Source of the DNA: a virus
DNA: 39,936 nt
Virus record (IMG/VR): IMGVR_UViG_3300046331_000266
Coordinates: 1-39,936 of that record
Direction: 5' to 3' (one strand)
Each line of letters begins with the position of its first letter. Position 1 is the first letter of the stretch. A program made the position numbers and the translations under genes. Below the pieces are notes generated by a model. That model made no database searches, was not told the DNA's origin, and saw only the letters and a list, made by a program, of their open reading frames with translations. This document shows, in pieces, positions 20,119 through 30,118 of this stretch.

Positions 20119-21813
20119 ATGTTCCCAATCTTTAAGACCGGGCAACTCGGACTCGACTCACCGGAAGCAAAGCGCTTCGAGTCCGAGTTCAAATTGATGG
20201 AGGCCGACCTAAAGACCGACTGGCAGAAGCGCGTCTCTGGTGACGGCATCTACGTCGGGTATCGCGTTCTTCGTGACTTCTACAAGGGCGCTCAGTGGAC
20301 GTTCCAAAAGCTCTCCGGCAAAGCGAGGACATACAACTACCTCGCAACCGTCGTCGAGAACTACACCGCGTTCCTTACGAACGAGCCGCCGCAGAACACC
20401 GGCGTCGCAAAGCGCGTTGACGACCCGATGGAACGCGCTCTCGCTGAAGCACGGACCAAGATTCTCGATGCCATCCACGAGCAGAACTCGCTGCCGCTCG
20501 TCTTTCAGCGCGGCGGTCGTACCGGCTCGCTGTTCGGTGACACGTTCATCTACGGACCTATTCCTGAGTTCGATGTCGATGACAACGGAAACAAGAATTT
20601 CGTTGGTATCAAATACACGAACGAAGACAACCCGGAATCCATCCTCCCGATTTGGAAGGATGACAACTTCACTGAGCTTGATGGCTTCGTGAAGATTGTT
20701 CGCGTCTCGATGGCGAAGGCAGAACGCCTCGTCGGTGAAGACATGAAGCGCCTTGGCATCAAACTTCAGGCCGACCCCGGTTGGGAGAAGTCGACCGGCA
20801 ACATCTTCCAAACGAATCAGAAGATGGTCACGTTCCGAATGTACTGGACCGGTGAAGAGTACGCGCTCTTCCTTGGGGAAGGGAACCGGATGATTGACTA
20901 CGCGAAGCACGACTTCGGATTCATCCCACTGAAGTTCATCCCGAACATCCACCTTCCCGGCGAGCCGCGTGGTACGTCTGACATCGAGAACGAACTCGAC
21001 GCGCAGCAGGAGTACAACGAGCGAACGACCGACCTTGGCGACCTCATCAAAGAACTTGCCAAGCCGACGTATTGGGGCAAGAACATCGACGCTATCACTG
21101 AAATCAGGTCCGGTGAAACAGTCATCTATCAGCTCGGTGACGACGCGGAACTGAACGCGATGCCTCGAAGCGGTGAGGTCTTCCCGGTTGAGAAGTACAC
21201 TCAGGAACGGAAGCAGGACATTGTGCAACTCAGTGGCATGAACAACGTCCTCTACCCACAGAGCAACGTCATGCAGGCCACGGGCCGTGCGCTCTCGGTC
21301 ATCATGCAGGGCGTCAACAACAAGATTTCTCTCCGCAAGGAGTGGTGGGTCAAGGCTCTCAAGGAACTCAACGAGCAGTCGCTCAGGCTCATGGAAATCT
21401 ACATGCCGGAGTCGAGGCCCATCATCGGCGGGTGGTACGCGACCGACGTGTTCATCTCCTCAGTGTTGGTCCGTTCCGTCTCCGACGAACTCAACAAGTT
21501 CGCACAGAAGACCCAATCGCTCACGACCACGATGCACAACATCGGCATCCCGAACCCGAGCGAGGAACAGAAGCTCATGAAGGAGGAGCTTGCAGACCCG
21601 GTTCTCGCCATCGAAATCAGCAGGCAGCCCGGTATGCAGATGCAGCAAGGAGCAACGAACCAAACGCCGATGATTACGACCGAGGAGGACAGGGAGGAAG
21701 AGATGGCGATGGCAGCTGCAGGTCAGGCGTCGCCGGTCAGCGCTGAAGGCGCTATCGCTCAACGGAACCAACGGGCAGGTCAGCCGAACAGGGTAGCCCC
21801 TACTAAGAAGTAA
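20119..21813 (+). CDS. Portal protein
   Basis: 564 aa, starting 3 bases after the terminase stop. Family features include the N-terminal stem-like part (YRVLRDFYKGAQWTF), the helical core with YNYLATVVENYTAFLTNEPP, the FGFIPLKFIPN and GTSDIENELDAQQEYNERTTDLGDLI stretches typical of SPP1/SU10-type portals, and a C-terminal acidic tail. The ring of this protein forms the DNA gate and binds terminase and the tail. Position and length support the call. Confidence 0.85.
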   Translation: MFPIFKTGQLGLDSPEAKRFESEFKLMEADLKTDWQKRVSGDGIYVGYRVLRDFYKGAQWTFQKLSGKARTYNYLATVVENYTAFLTNEPPQNTGVAKRVDDPMERALAEARTKILDAIHEQNSLPLVFQRGGRTGSLFGDTFIYGPIPEFDVDDNGNKNFVGIKYTNEDNPESILPIWKDDNFTELDGFVKIVRVSMAKAERLVGEDMKRLGIKLQADPGWEKSTGNIFQTNQKMVTFRMYWTGEEYALFLGEGNRMIDYAKHDFGFIPLKFIPNIHLPGEPRGTSDIENELDAQQEYNERTTDLGDLIKELAKPTYWGKNIDAITEIRSGETVIYQLGDDAELNAMPRSGEVFPVEKYTQERKQDIVQLSGMNNVLYPQSNVMQATGRALSVIMQGVNNKISLRKEWWVKALKELNEQSLRLMEIYMPESRPIIGGWYATDVFISSVLVRSVSDELNKFAQKTQSLTTTMHNIGIPNPSEEQKLMKEELADPVLAIEISRQPGMQMQQGATNQTPMITTEEDREEEMAMAAAGQASPVSAEGAIAQRNQRAGQPNRVAPTKK

Positions 21814-21821
21814 GCATCCCT

Positions 21822-23375
21822 ATGGCACAGAACAGAAAACCGACCCGGCTCACCATCGACCTGAACACGGTCGTAGCGAACGCAGCGAACTCGATTCGTG
21901 GCGCTCGCTCCGAGTATGAAGCGAAGCAAGAGCTTGAGTTTCAGAAGGCCATCGCTGACGGCATGAGCTACGAAGACCAAATCAAGTTCAGGCAGAAGCA
22001 GGTTCAGGAACTCAAGGAGTCTCCGTTCTACTCCGTCGGTCAGGAGGCAAGCCTTGAGACGAGCGTGACGCAAACAAAGAAACTTGCTCGGTTTAAGAAG
22101 TTCCGCATGAGTTACGATAATACTCTCGCTGAACTCACTGAGGGAGTTCGTAATAATGAGGAGCAGCTCAACTATCTACGCGACCAGCTCTCTGCCGAGA
22201 CTGACCCGCAGCTTCGTGAGGAAATCAACACGAGAATCTCAGAGACGAGAAAGAGTCTTGAGACTGACAAACGGACACTCATCACCAATCGCTCACTGCT
22301 CGCAGAGAAAGACGGAACACGAGCAGAGCTTGAGAAAGCCATCTCAACTATCGTCTCAGCGAAGTATGAAGCGTCGGTAAAGGGCGACGACGCTGAGGTG
22401 ACTCTCCGAGACGGGCAGCTCCTTGCGCTCAAAGGACAGCTCGAAACCGTGAAGGTTGTTGATGCGGTCAATAGCTGGCGCGTAACATCGACTTCTCGTG
22501 GAACAACGCCAGAGGAGAAGTTGTCGTTTATGAATTCGATGGCGCAGACGACCACCGCCGGGATTCCCGTTACCATCGACGGCAAGCGGTACAACAATGG
22601 CCAAGAGTTCTGGCTTGAGAAGCGCACCAATTTCTTGTCCGGTCAGGATGAGACGTTCGGGAACTTCTTTTCGGAGCTGTCTGATTCTGTAGACAATCGC
22701 ATTAAAAAGGATGCGCTCGTCTCTGGTACTCCAACGGCGGCCACCCTCGATTTCGTGAACGCAACGCTCAACTCCGCTATTCGTCAGCCGGGACTTGAGG
22801 CGTTCGTTGACCGCATCGAGGCTCTCCGTGCCGACAAGCTCGCTCCGTCTGTCGCGGCGTACGCGGGGAAGATTGCTGACATTGCATCCAACAACCTCGA
22901 CCACGTTGGCGGTGCAAGGGAAATCGAAAACATTGGCAAGCGGTACGGTGTCGACGTTACTTCATACCTCGTGAACCTCGCCGCTCGCGCAGCCAACGAC
23001 CTGACGATGGCGATGAATAGCGGTTCAGTAACGCGGGAAGATGCACTCAGGATGGCACCTCAAGTTGACCCGGCTCTTCCGAAGATTGACCCGGAGAAAC
23101 AAAAGAATGGTGAGCCACGCAAGTCTCCGTTTGGAATCAACATTGAGCCGACACCTACGGCAAAATCTGTCTTCCCTGAAACGGAGCAGCCGCAGGAGAG
23201 GCCGGGTCCAATGGTCGTCGAACCGAACCAGCCGAACAATCCTCCGCTCACTGGCGCAAACCCGCCAACGCTCGTCACAATCAAGCGCAAGAACGCAATC
23301 ACTGGCGCTGATGAGACAAACCAAGTCTACGAATCAGACGTGGAGCATTGGAAGACTCAGGGCTGGAACGTCTAA
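21822..23375 (+). CDS. Virion-associated coiled-coil protein, possibly ejected
   Basis: 517 aa, hydrophilic. Residues 55-190 are a long heptad-rich helix region (YEDQIKFRQKQVQELKE, EEQLNYLRDQLSAE, ETRKSLETDKRTLI). The C-terminal 100 residues are Pro/Asn-rich and disordered. No family recognised. It lies between portal and capsid genes where short-tailed phages often place internal or ejection proteins (for example P22 gp7/gp20/gp16), so that role is inferred. Confidence 0.82.
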   Translation: MAQNRKPTRLTIDLNTVVANAANSIRGARSEYEAKQELEFQKAIADGMSYEDQIKFRQKQVQELKESPFYSVGQEASLETSVTQTKKLARFKKFRMSYDNTLAELTEGVRNNEEQLNYLRDQLSAETDPQLREEINTRISETRKSLETDKRTLITNRSLLAEKDGTRAELEKAISTIVSAKYEASVKGDDAEVTLRDGQLLALKGQLETVKVVDAVNSWRVTSTSRGTTPEEKLSFMNSMAQTTTAGIPVTIDGKRYNNGQEFWLEKRTNFLSGQDETFGNFFSELSDSVDNRIKKDALVSGTPTAATLDFVNATLNSAIRQPGLEAFVDRIEALRADKLAPSVAAYAGKIADIASNNLDHVGGAREIENIGKRYGVDVTSYLVNLAARAANDLTMAMNSGSVTREDALRMAPQVDPALPKIDPEKQKNGEPRKSPFGINIEPTPTAKSVFPETEQPQERPGPMVVEPNQPNNPPLTGANPPTLVTIKRKNAITGADETNQVYESDVEHWKTQGWNV

Positions 23376-23386
23376 CCGCACAGACT

Positions 23387-24781
23387 ATGAGCAAGCGAAC
23401 GAATATGATTCTCCGAGGCTTCGGAGGGTCGTCAGGGACAAAGCCATTCACCATTGCACAAGACCGAGCGCAGCTTGCTATCAAGAAAGCTATTCGCGCA
23501 GGAGATAAGGCCAAGGGTCTTGAGGAAGCTATGACCCACATTCTTCCTTGGATTGAGCAAGGGACGATAAAGGAGCGTCTCGATGCCGAGACTCTCTACG
23601 AAGGCTACAACACAGAACTCACAACCATCAAAGAGAAGTCGCGTGAGTCCAATAGGTCTAAGGGTGAGTACGAACTCGCCCTAAACTCGATGTACAAGGT
23701 AGACCAAGACGACGCAATGCGTTCTCCGGCTGCCGTCATCAATGAGATTACGTCCGACTTCGACTTCATTAGTGGCCGCCTCCGTGACGAAATAAACTTC
23801 AAGACTGAGAAGGGTGACGATGCAACTGCGCTTCAGCTTCTTCTTGACGAACACTCGTCAACGGTTGAGTCGCTTCGTGCAATGCAGCGCGACGTACTTG
23901 GCGGTAGTGTGAAGCTCGACGTAAATGGAAAGCCAACAATGCTTGATGGCTTTGGATTCTTGGTAGAGCCTGACCCGATTGATGGGTCAATCGTCTCAAC
24001 CTCTCTGCTTCCGCAATCGAAACTCGCAGGCAAGGGCCGAACATCTGTCTCAGTTCCGCTCGGTTCTTCTGCGGCAATTCCTGTCTATGGGACGATAAAA
24101 CAGGACCAGCAGACTAAATATGTCCAGCTTGGCGATGCGAGGTTCTATCCACCGAAGTCGGTGTTCTCATCGAACACGGATGTCTCAGGTAAAATCTTCT
24201 CTCCCTCAACGGAAAACACAGTTAAGTTTTCTGAGGAGCCGGGAGCCTTCTCACTCACTCCTGAGTTGTTCAAGAAGCGCGAGCGTGGACTCAAGCCACG
24301 CCAAATCGTGTACGCAAATCTCGGTGTCGATGAGGAGACTGGACAGCCTCTCCGCTCATACTTGTACCAGAATGAAGACGGAAAGGTTTTCAAAATGAAC
24401 AAGGAGAAGGTCGACGCTCTTGTCAAAGACCCCGCTTTTACCTACGCCATGAACGGCGGTGATGGCGGTGGTCTTTCAAGACAGTCGCTTGTTTCGTCGC
24501 TCGTCAACATCAGCCCTGATGATTTCGAGGTCCACTCTAAGAACGCCGAAGAGCTATTCAGCGCGGCGAACTTTGATGAAGGATTGATGGCACGAAGAAA
24601 AGCTATACCTGAGAGGGTGCTTCGAGCAACGACAGAGAATCCACCGCAAGGAGCAGAAGCACCGGAGAAGACGGTTTTCTTTGGACAGAAGAATCGCTCC
24701 GTTGGCATCAAGGAGTCGAAGTCAGGGACCACTGAAGGTGTCATGGAACGCGCTAAGTCCTTCTTCCGTAAAGCAGCCTAA
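23387..24781 (+). CDS. Virion-associated protein, possibly ejected
   Basis: 464 aa from the ATG at 23387 (MSKRTNMILRGFGG). The helical N-terminus (residues 28-160) is followed by a beta-rich middle (PLGSSAAIPVYGTIKQDQ, GDARFYPPKSVFSS) and a Ser/Lys-rich tail ending in a helix (GVMERAKSFFRKAA). Not recognised. Second of three large unknown proteins between portal and scaffold. The earlier start at 23348 overlaps the upstream gene and is not preferred. Confidence 0.82.
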   Translation: MSKRTNMILRGFGGSSGTKPFTIAQDRAQLAIKKAIRAGDKAKGLEEAMTHILPWIEQGTIKERLDAETLYEGYNTELTTIKEKSRESNRSKGEYELALNSMYKVDQDDAMRSPAAVINEITSDFDFISGRLRDEINFKTEKGDDATALQLLLDEHSSTVESLRAMQRDVLGGSVKLDVNGKPTMLDGFGFLVEPDPIDGSIVSTSLLPQSKLAGKGRTSVSVPLGSSAAIPVYGTIKQDQQTKYVQLGDARFYPPKSVFSSNTDVSGKIFSPSTENTVKFSEEPGAFSLTPELFKKRERGLKPRQIVYANLGVDEETGQPLRSYLYQNEDGKVFKMNKEKVDALVKDPAFTYAMNGGDGGGLSRQSLVSSLVNISPDDFEVHSKNAEELFSAANFDEGLMARRKAIPERVLRATTENPPQGAEAPEKTVFFGQKNRSVGIKESKSGTTEGVMERAKSFFRKAA

Positions 24782-24784
24782 CCT

Positions 24785-27700
24785 ATGGGAAACGGAGTTA
24801 ACACACTGAACCGCTTTCGTTCCGGCAGTGTGCCGTCTAGCGCTCCGGCCCCAATGATGGCGCAGGAAGCACCGACTATCACGATAGTCCCAAATGCAAC
24901 GGACGACATCAGCTTCGGTGAAGTGGTGCAAAATGTCGGGAATGACGCCTCGACGTTGGTTCGAGGACTTGTTCATCTTGTTCCTATCATTGCAGGAGGC
25001 GCTTTGAAGAGTACCCGCGATTCGTTTCGTGGCCTCGTCCTCGGTGACAAAGAGGCTGACAAAAGGAATGAAGAGCGCGGCAAGCTCGTCAAGGAGGTCG
25101 CTGTCTCTGCTGGAAAGGGGATTGTTCGTTCAACGGAACTTCTTGGAGGTTGGATGGGAGGAGACAGGGCGAAGCGCAATGAGTTCTTGGAGAACCCTCT
25201 CCTGAACTCAATGGACGCAGCAACGCCTGTCATGTTGCTTACCGGTGCGGCTCGCTCTCTCGCAACGAAGGCGGCGACGACAAGTGCAACAAAGGCAGCT
25301 ACTCTTCACGCAGGCGAGGCCGCGACGAAACAGCTCGCTAAGAACGTCGGGTTCCGTTCCGCAATTTCTCAAGCCATCAGAAGTGGAGACACGGCTCCCG
25401 TTCGTGAAGTCGCCACAATCTTCTTGAAGAAGACTGGTCTTACGGATGAGGCTCTCAAGGCATCCGTTGACGCAATCCATGACGCTGTTGGGATGCAATC
25501 AAAAGGAAGCACGACGGGTTTTGCGAGGGCGACACAGGTTGCGTTCGACATCGCTGACGTGGCAGACAATCCGCTTGGTGCAGTCTTCCGTGGAGCTGGA
25601 CAGATTGCAAAGCCACTGACCAAGAAAATCTTTGGAGAAGTTGAGAAGTCGGCCGTCTCTCGCCTGTTCACGAAGGAAGAAATTGCTTCTGATATGGATG
25701 GCGCTCTCGCCCTTGAGAGAGCAGCAGAACAGCAGCTTGCGGAACGCGGCCTACTGAACACTGTCGAAAACCGCTTCCGTATAATGCAGGAGTGGAACAA
25801 GGCTGACCCAGCCTATTCTGCGCTTCCGTTCGCTGAGAAGGTTAAGTATCACGCACGATTCGTTGACGCCTCTAGTAAGGCTCTTGCCTTGACTCAACAA
25901 GCAACTTTCGAGCAGTTGTCTGAAAAAATGTTCGAGCGTTCTGCTGCCCTCAACAAAGGAGTCCCGTCGCTCTCGCTCTCGAAGATGGACCAGACGCTCT
26001 ACATGACACTTCGTTCGGATGCGAGTCGCGCAGCCTTCCTTTGGAAACTGACGAAGGATGGCAAGAACCCACTCTCATTGGGTGAAGATGACATCGCTCG
26101 GTTCAGTAGCTTCATCGACGATACGACAAAATACGTCCCAACAAGAACACTTGACTCTGATACCGTGACCGCAATTTCAAGGACGATTGCCGAGAATAAT
26201 GGCAAAGACTCCCTCAAGTTGGCCAAGGAACTCGAAGACATCTACGGTGAAGACTGGTCAAGAATCGCACACGAAGTCACGGCGAACTGGCCGAAGACTG
26301 GTGCTATCGGAGACGCAGCGAGTAGCTCAGTGAAACTTCTCGAAGAAATTGAGAAAGGGCCGTCGATAGTCGACTTCTCGAAGTTTTCTCCCGAGGTTCA
26401 ACTGCTCGCAAGAGAAGTAGCTGAAAGCGGCTATCGTGTGACTGTCGCTCCGTCGAATAAGCCAATCTCGTACGCAGGCCAACTAACCGACGCTCAGAGT
26501 AGCGTGAGAAGGTCTGACGTTCTCCGTGAAGCTGGAACCGTTGGTCGCGTCTTCGACTACCTTGGACTCTCGATGAAGCCAACGTATGAGGGACTTGATA
26601 CCTTCCTTTTCCGAGAGAACTTCATCCGCAATTCGCAAAAGCTCTCTACATCTCTTGGCCGAACAGTTCGCATCAAGGGCGTTACGATTCCAACAACAAA
26701 GCTCTACGACTACCTCACTCGCAACATTCGTCTAATCGAAGAGGCTGCTGGCGAAAGCGGAGTTTTCACTGGCTCAGCTCGCTCCATCATCGACCTTAAT
26801 GAGAAGACTCTAATCAAGGCGGGACTCGACGCAAAGACGGCGGCGGCAGTGAAGCTGTTGGCTAAGAAGTCGCTCTCAGAGATTCCGGCGAGCGCCATCG
26901 GTGCCGCTGAAAATGCAATCAATTGGGTTCGGTCGAGGAACTCACCGTTCTCTGACTGGTATAGCAACTACATCAAGGCTGTCCGTCATATCGGCTACAA
27001 CTCACGGCTCTCGGCGTTCTTCGCTGGTCAGACTTTCTTGGAAGGCCGAATCAACACAGGACTCATGCTCAAGACAGGCAATGTCCTCCCGTTCGCAGGA
27101 CGTATTCGTAACTGGCTTGCGGATAGTGGCACTCTCGCTAGCAGAGCAACGGCTCCCGTCCTGAACGAAGAGGTTGCAAAAGTTCTTGACGCGGTTGGTG
27201 AAGACTTCGGTACTCGCCTCTCCCTCAACTCTCCTGAGATTCAGCAAATCTACCGAGCGACCAACTTCGACGGGACAGAGACGCTCAAGGACGTCGCAAA
27301 GTTCAAGCGAACAACCGCTTCGGACAACTACTGGCTCAACGCTACCGACAAAACGATGGCGACAGAGATGACGCGAACCGCAAAGCACTTCGCTGAGAAG
27401 TATGACACCACTCTCGGTGAGATTCTCAAGAAGACTGGCGATGGAAAGTACATCAACCCGAACCTCGCCGCTGAACTGACATCGACCCTCAAGAGCATCT
27501 ACACCTACGAACGCGGGATTATGACGTCGCCGTTCATGCGAACCCTGAACGTAGTCCTCTTCCCCGCGAGGTTCAATATCAAGACAATGCAACTGACTGG
27601 CAAATGGCTGAACAGCCTTGAGCCAATGTCGAGAGCAATAGTAACGAACGGACTCATCAACCATGCTCGATGGGCGCAGAGCGATGAGGGGCTTGAGTGG

Positions 27701-28198
27701 CGCAAGAAGAACAAGAACATCCTTGTTCCGCTCGCAGAGTACATCACAGCCTACGGGCAAGTGAGCAACACCATTGACGCGGCGTTTGACGGCAAGCTCT
27801 TCGGCGGTCGTGCAGGACTCGTAGGTGGCATCCCGGCAGGCTTCATCTCAAGGCTCATCGAGAACCTCGCCGTCCTTCCGGGTGACAAGGGAGACGTAAA
27901 CGTGAGGACGGGTAAACCGTTCCCGAGGAAGATACCAACCAACGTCCAAGCAGGTTTCAAGGAGTTCATTGAAACTTTCCTCATGGACCTTGCCCCGTCC
28001 GTTCCGCTCTACTCTCTGTCACTTGGGGGAATCAACTTCTCGACGGAAAGGAACCTCGTCGACCCAGCTCTCCGGTTCGTCTTGCCAGCGATTACCTCTG
28101 GTTTGGGGGCTTTCGAGGACTATGAAAAGGAGAAGAGGAAGTACGACCGAGGACTCCGAACGACCCCGGACGTAGGGAATACCATCTTCGGAAAGTAG
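24785..28198 (+). CDS. Large internal virion protein (1137 aa)
   Basis: The largest gene of the window. It is mostly helical with several Ala-rich stretches (AATKQLAKNVGFRSAISQ, SAIGAAENAINWVRS) and moderately hydrophobic segments near residues 60-75 and 960-1000 (FGGRAGLVGGIPAGFI). There are no enzyme motifs that I recognise. Size, helix content and place before the capsid gene fit ejection proteins of short-tailed phages, which leave the virion with the DNA and cross the envelope. It starts 3 bases after the upstream stop, so three unknown virion genes form one unit. Confidence 0.85.
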   Translation: MGNGVNTLNRFRSGSVPSSAPAPMMAQEAPTITIVPNATDDISFGEVVQNVGNDASTLVRGLVHLVPIIAGGALKSTRDSFRGLVLGDKEADKRNEERGKLVKEVAVSAGKGIVRSTELLGGWMGGDRAKRNEFLENPLLNSMDAATPVMLLTGAARSLATKAATTSATKAATLHAGEAATKQLAKNVGFRSAISQAIRSGDTAPVREVATIFLKKTGLTDEALKASVDAIHDAVGMQSKGSTTGFARATQVAFDIADVADNPLGAVFRGAGQIAKPLTKKIFGEVEKSAVSRLFTKEEIASDMDGALALERAAEQQLAERGLLNTVENRFRIMQEWNKADPAYSALPFAEKVKYHARFVDASSKALALTQQATFEQLSEKMFERSAALNKGVPSLSLSKMDQTLYMTLRSDASRAAFLWKLTKDGKNPLSLGEDDIARFSSFIDDTTKYVPTRTLDSDTVTAISRTIAENNGKDSLKLAKELEDIYGEDWSRIAHEVTANWPKTGAIGDAASSSVKLLEEIEKGPSIVDFSKFSPEVQLLAREVAESGYRVTVAPSNKPISYAGQLTDAQSSVRRSDVLREAGTVGRVFDYLGLSMKPTYEGLDTFLFRENFIRNSQKLSTSLGRTVRIKGVTIPTTKLYDYLTRNIRLIEEAAGESGVFTGSARSIIDLNEKTLIKAGLDAKTAAAVKLLAKKSLSEIPASAIGAAENAINWVRSRNSPFSDWYSNYIKAVRHIGYNSRLSAFFAGQTFLEGRINTGLMLKTGNVLPFAGRIRNWLADSGTLASRATAPVLNEEVAKVLDAVGEDFGTRLSLNSPEIQQIYRATNFDGTETLKDVAKFKRTTASDNYWLNATDKTMATEMTRTAKHFAEKYDTTLGEILKKTGDGKYINPNLAAELTSTLKSIYTYERGIMTSPFMRTLNVVLFPARFNIKTMQLTGKWLNSLEPMSRAIVTNGLINHARWAQSDEGLEWRKKNKNILVPLAEYITAYGQVSNTIDAAFDGKLFGGRAGLVGGIPAGFISRLIENLAVLPGDKGDVNVRTGKPFPRKIPTNVQAGFKEFIETFLMDLAPSVPLYSLSLGGINFSTERNLVDPALRFVLPAITSGLGAFEDYEKEKRKYDRGLRTTPDVGNTIFGK

Positions 28199-28202
28199 GG
28201 AC

Positions 28203-28243
28203 TTGACAAGGACTTGACAATGTGCAGCAAAGTGTGTCATAGT
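28203..28243 (+). promoter_or_regulatory. Promoter with duplicated -35 box before the scaffold gene
   Basis: GGACTTGACAA occurs twice in tandem, giving TTGACA at 28203-28208 and 28214-28219. The second is 18 bases before CATAGT (28238-28243), preceded by TGT. Spacer and extended -10 resemble the terminase promoter. It would raise scaffold and capsid expression above the upstream virion genes. Confidence 0.65.
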
Positions 28244-28285
28244 CCTGACACGGAGCAAACACCGTATTCCATAGGGCTTTGCCCC

Positions 28286-28294
28286 TGTGGATAA
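28286..28294. other. DnaA box overlapping the scaffold GTG start
   Basis: TGTGGATAA, reverse complement of the consensus TTATCCACA. It overlaps the GTG codon at 28287 by all three bases. A single box outside an origin could be chance or could let DnaA affect initiation. Confidence 0.35.
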
Positions 28295-28961
28295 CTACAA
28301 TCAAATGGAAAACGCAGCCACCCCTGCGGTGCAACCGGACGGCACTCCTGCCGCCGCACCAGCAGCCGCCCCTGCCGAGACGAACGCTGACATGGTTCAG
28401 GTCAGCAAGGAGAAACTGGACCAGTTGGAGAGGGACGCCGCCCGTGCCGCCACTGCTCAGCGCGAAGCTGACGCAGCCCGTCGCAAGGCCGCTCTCTACG
28501 ACAGGACTATGGGGAAAGGTCTTGCCTCGCCGTTCAGCCGCCAAGCCGCTCCCGTTGCCGCTCCTACCGAGGACGAGCAGCGCGAACAGGCCAGCCGTGA
28601 AGACGCGAAAGCAGAACGTCTCATCATGCGCCTCGCAGCCGAACCGAAGTATCGAGCGTTGCTCGACTCTGACCCGACGCTCCGTGACCTCATGGTGAAC
28701 AATCCCTTGGCCGTATTGCCGACGCTCGCTCCCGATGCCATCGACGCTGAGGACGCCCTCGCGCTTGTCACCGAGAAACTCGATGCTCGACTTACGACCA
28801 TCAACGCCCCGGCTCCGGCTGCTCCTGCTCCCGCAACCGTACCGGCTCCCGCTGTAAACACACCGAGTAAGTCTGTCGAAGAGCGCGTTGTCGAGGCTCA
28901 GAAAGCCCCGCATCTCCGCGACGCTATCGCAGGCTCCCTCGCCGCTCGCCTTAGCAAGTAA
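28287..28961 (+). CDS. Putative head scaffolding protein
   Basis: 224 aa from GTG 28287, or 218 from ATG 28305. It has the signs of a scaffold: a Pro/Ala-rich disordered N-terminus, a helical core (SKEKLDQLERDAARAATAQREADAARRKA, then RLIMRLAAEPKYRALL), a second Pro/Ala linker and a basic C-terminal helix (RDAIAGSLAARLSK) that could bind the capsid protein. It lies 11 bases before the major capsid gene. Scaffolds rarely align by sequence, so position and composition carry the call. Confidence 0.75.
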   Translation: MDNYNQMENAATPAVQPDGTPAAAPAAAPAETNADMVQVSKEKLDQLERDAARAATAQREADAARRKAALYDRTMGKGLASPFSRQAAPVAAPTEDEQREQASREDAKAERLIMRLAAEPKYRALLDSDPTLRDLMVNNPLAVLPTLAPDAIDAEDALALVTEKLDARLTTINAPAPAAPAPATVPAPAVNTPSKSVEERVVEAQKAPHLRDAIAGSLAARLSK

Positions 28962-28972
28962 CCCCTTACAGC

Positions 28973-30118
28973 ATGGCTCTCGCCGCTGCCGCCGCATCTG
29001 CGTCCTTTGACCAGAATGCAGGCGTATTCCTCGACCTCTCCAACGAACTCGCGCTCATCGTCCATAAGGACAACACCGCCTTCCTCTCCAAGATTGGCAT
29101 GGGTGGTGAAGCCACCGAAGTCCTCCACTCTTGGATGGAAGACGCGCTGAACCCGAACACCGCTACTGCCGCTGAAGCCATCGACAACTCCGAGACGACT
29201 CTCGACGTTGCTGCTGGACATGGCGCTCGTTTCCGCGTTGGTACTCTCTTCAAGGTGAAGTATCAGGGCGCTACGGAAGTCATGCAGGTCACTGGCATCT
29301 CCACTGACGCTCTTACCATCGTCCGTGGCTACGGCTCGACCTCCGCTGAGTCGTACGGCTCCGCAACCGACCTCACGCTTCAGATTATCTCCCACCCGCA
29401 GCAGGAGAACCAAGACTACGACAGCGACGAGTCTACGCTCCGCACGAAGGTGTCGAACTACACCCACATCTTCGCCAAGACCGTCAAGATTTCGCACACG
29501 CTCCGTCAGGTCTTGCAGGCTGGTGTTGCTGACGAGTTCACCTACCAGATTGCTCAGCGCCTCCTCGAAATCCACCGCGAGCTGAACAGCACCGTCATCA
29601 ACTCCATCTCCGGTGCGTCTGTCGGTTCCGACACCGTGTACCGCACGATGGCTGGCCTCATCGAGTTCGCTTCGCAGGCTGGTGGCAACACCAACGCGAC
29701 CGCCGAAGACTTGACCCCGACCGTCCTCAACGTCATGGCGAAGCAGATTTGGGACGACGGTGGCGTGGCCAACTTCGTTCTCGTCTCTGGCTCGCAGAAG
29801 CGCAAGATTTCTGCCTTCGACCAAGCCTACCGTCGCTCTGACTACTCGACCACGACCGCTGGTTACGTCGTCGACAAGTTCTGCACCGACCTCGGCTGGA
29901 TGCTTGAAGTCATCGTCGACCCCTCCATGCCCGATGATGTCATCGTCATGGGCGACCTCTCCAAGATGAAGGTTCTTCCTCTCCGTGGCGACGCCATGCG
30001 TGTTGAAGAGCTTGCTAAGCTTGGCCGCTCGCACCGCGCTCTCGTTACGGGCCAGTACACCTTCGAGTGCCGTAACGCTACCTCGACCTTCGCCATCCAC
30101 ACCAACCTCAACGCGTAA
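28973..30118 (+). CDS. Major capsid protein (SU10/DUF5309 type)
   Basis: 381 aa. It matches the SU10-type HK97-fold capsid family: N-terminal FLDLSNELALIVHKDNTAFLSKIG, LHSWMEDAL with an insertion (residues about 64-140) holding the beta-rich TLFKVKYQG and EVMQVTGIS...RGYGS segments, then the helix LRQVLQAGVADEFTYQIAQRL and the C-terminal strand set (VLVSGSQKRKI, VIVDPSMPDDVIVM). It forms the icosahedral shell. Codon use is the most biased in the window, as expected for the most abundant protein. It follows the scaffold and precedes a folded untranslated stretch. Confidence 0.9.
   Translation: MALAAAAASASFDQNAGVFLDLSNELALIVHKDNTAFLSKIGMGGEATEVLHSWMEDALNPNTATAAEAIDNSETTLDVAAGHGARFRVGTLFKVKYQGATEVMQVTGISTDALTIVRGYGSTSAESYGSATDLTLQIISHPQQENQDYDSDESTLRTKVSNYTHIFAKTVKISHTLRQVLQAGVADEFTYQIAQRLLEIHRELNSTVINSISGASVGSDTVYRTMAGLIEFASQAGGNTNATAEDLTPTVLNVMAKQIWDDGGVANFVLVSGSQKRKISAFDQAYRRSDYSTTTAGYVVDKFCTDLGWMLEVIVDPSMPDDVIVMGDLSKMKVLPLRGDAMRVEELAKLGRSHRALVTGQYTFECRNATSTFAIHTNLNA

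Noticed and set aside
20209-21228. 339-aa frame on the minus strand
   Set aside because: Shadow of the portal gene.
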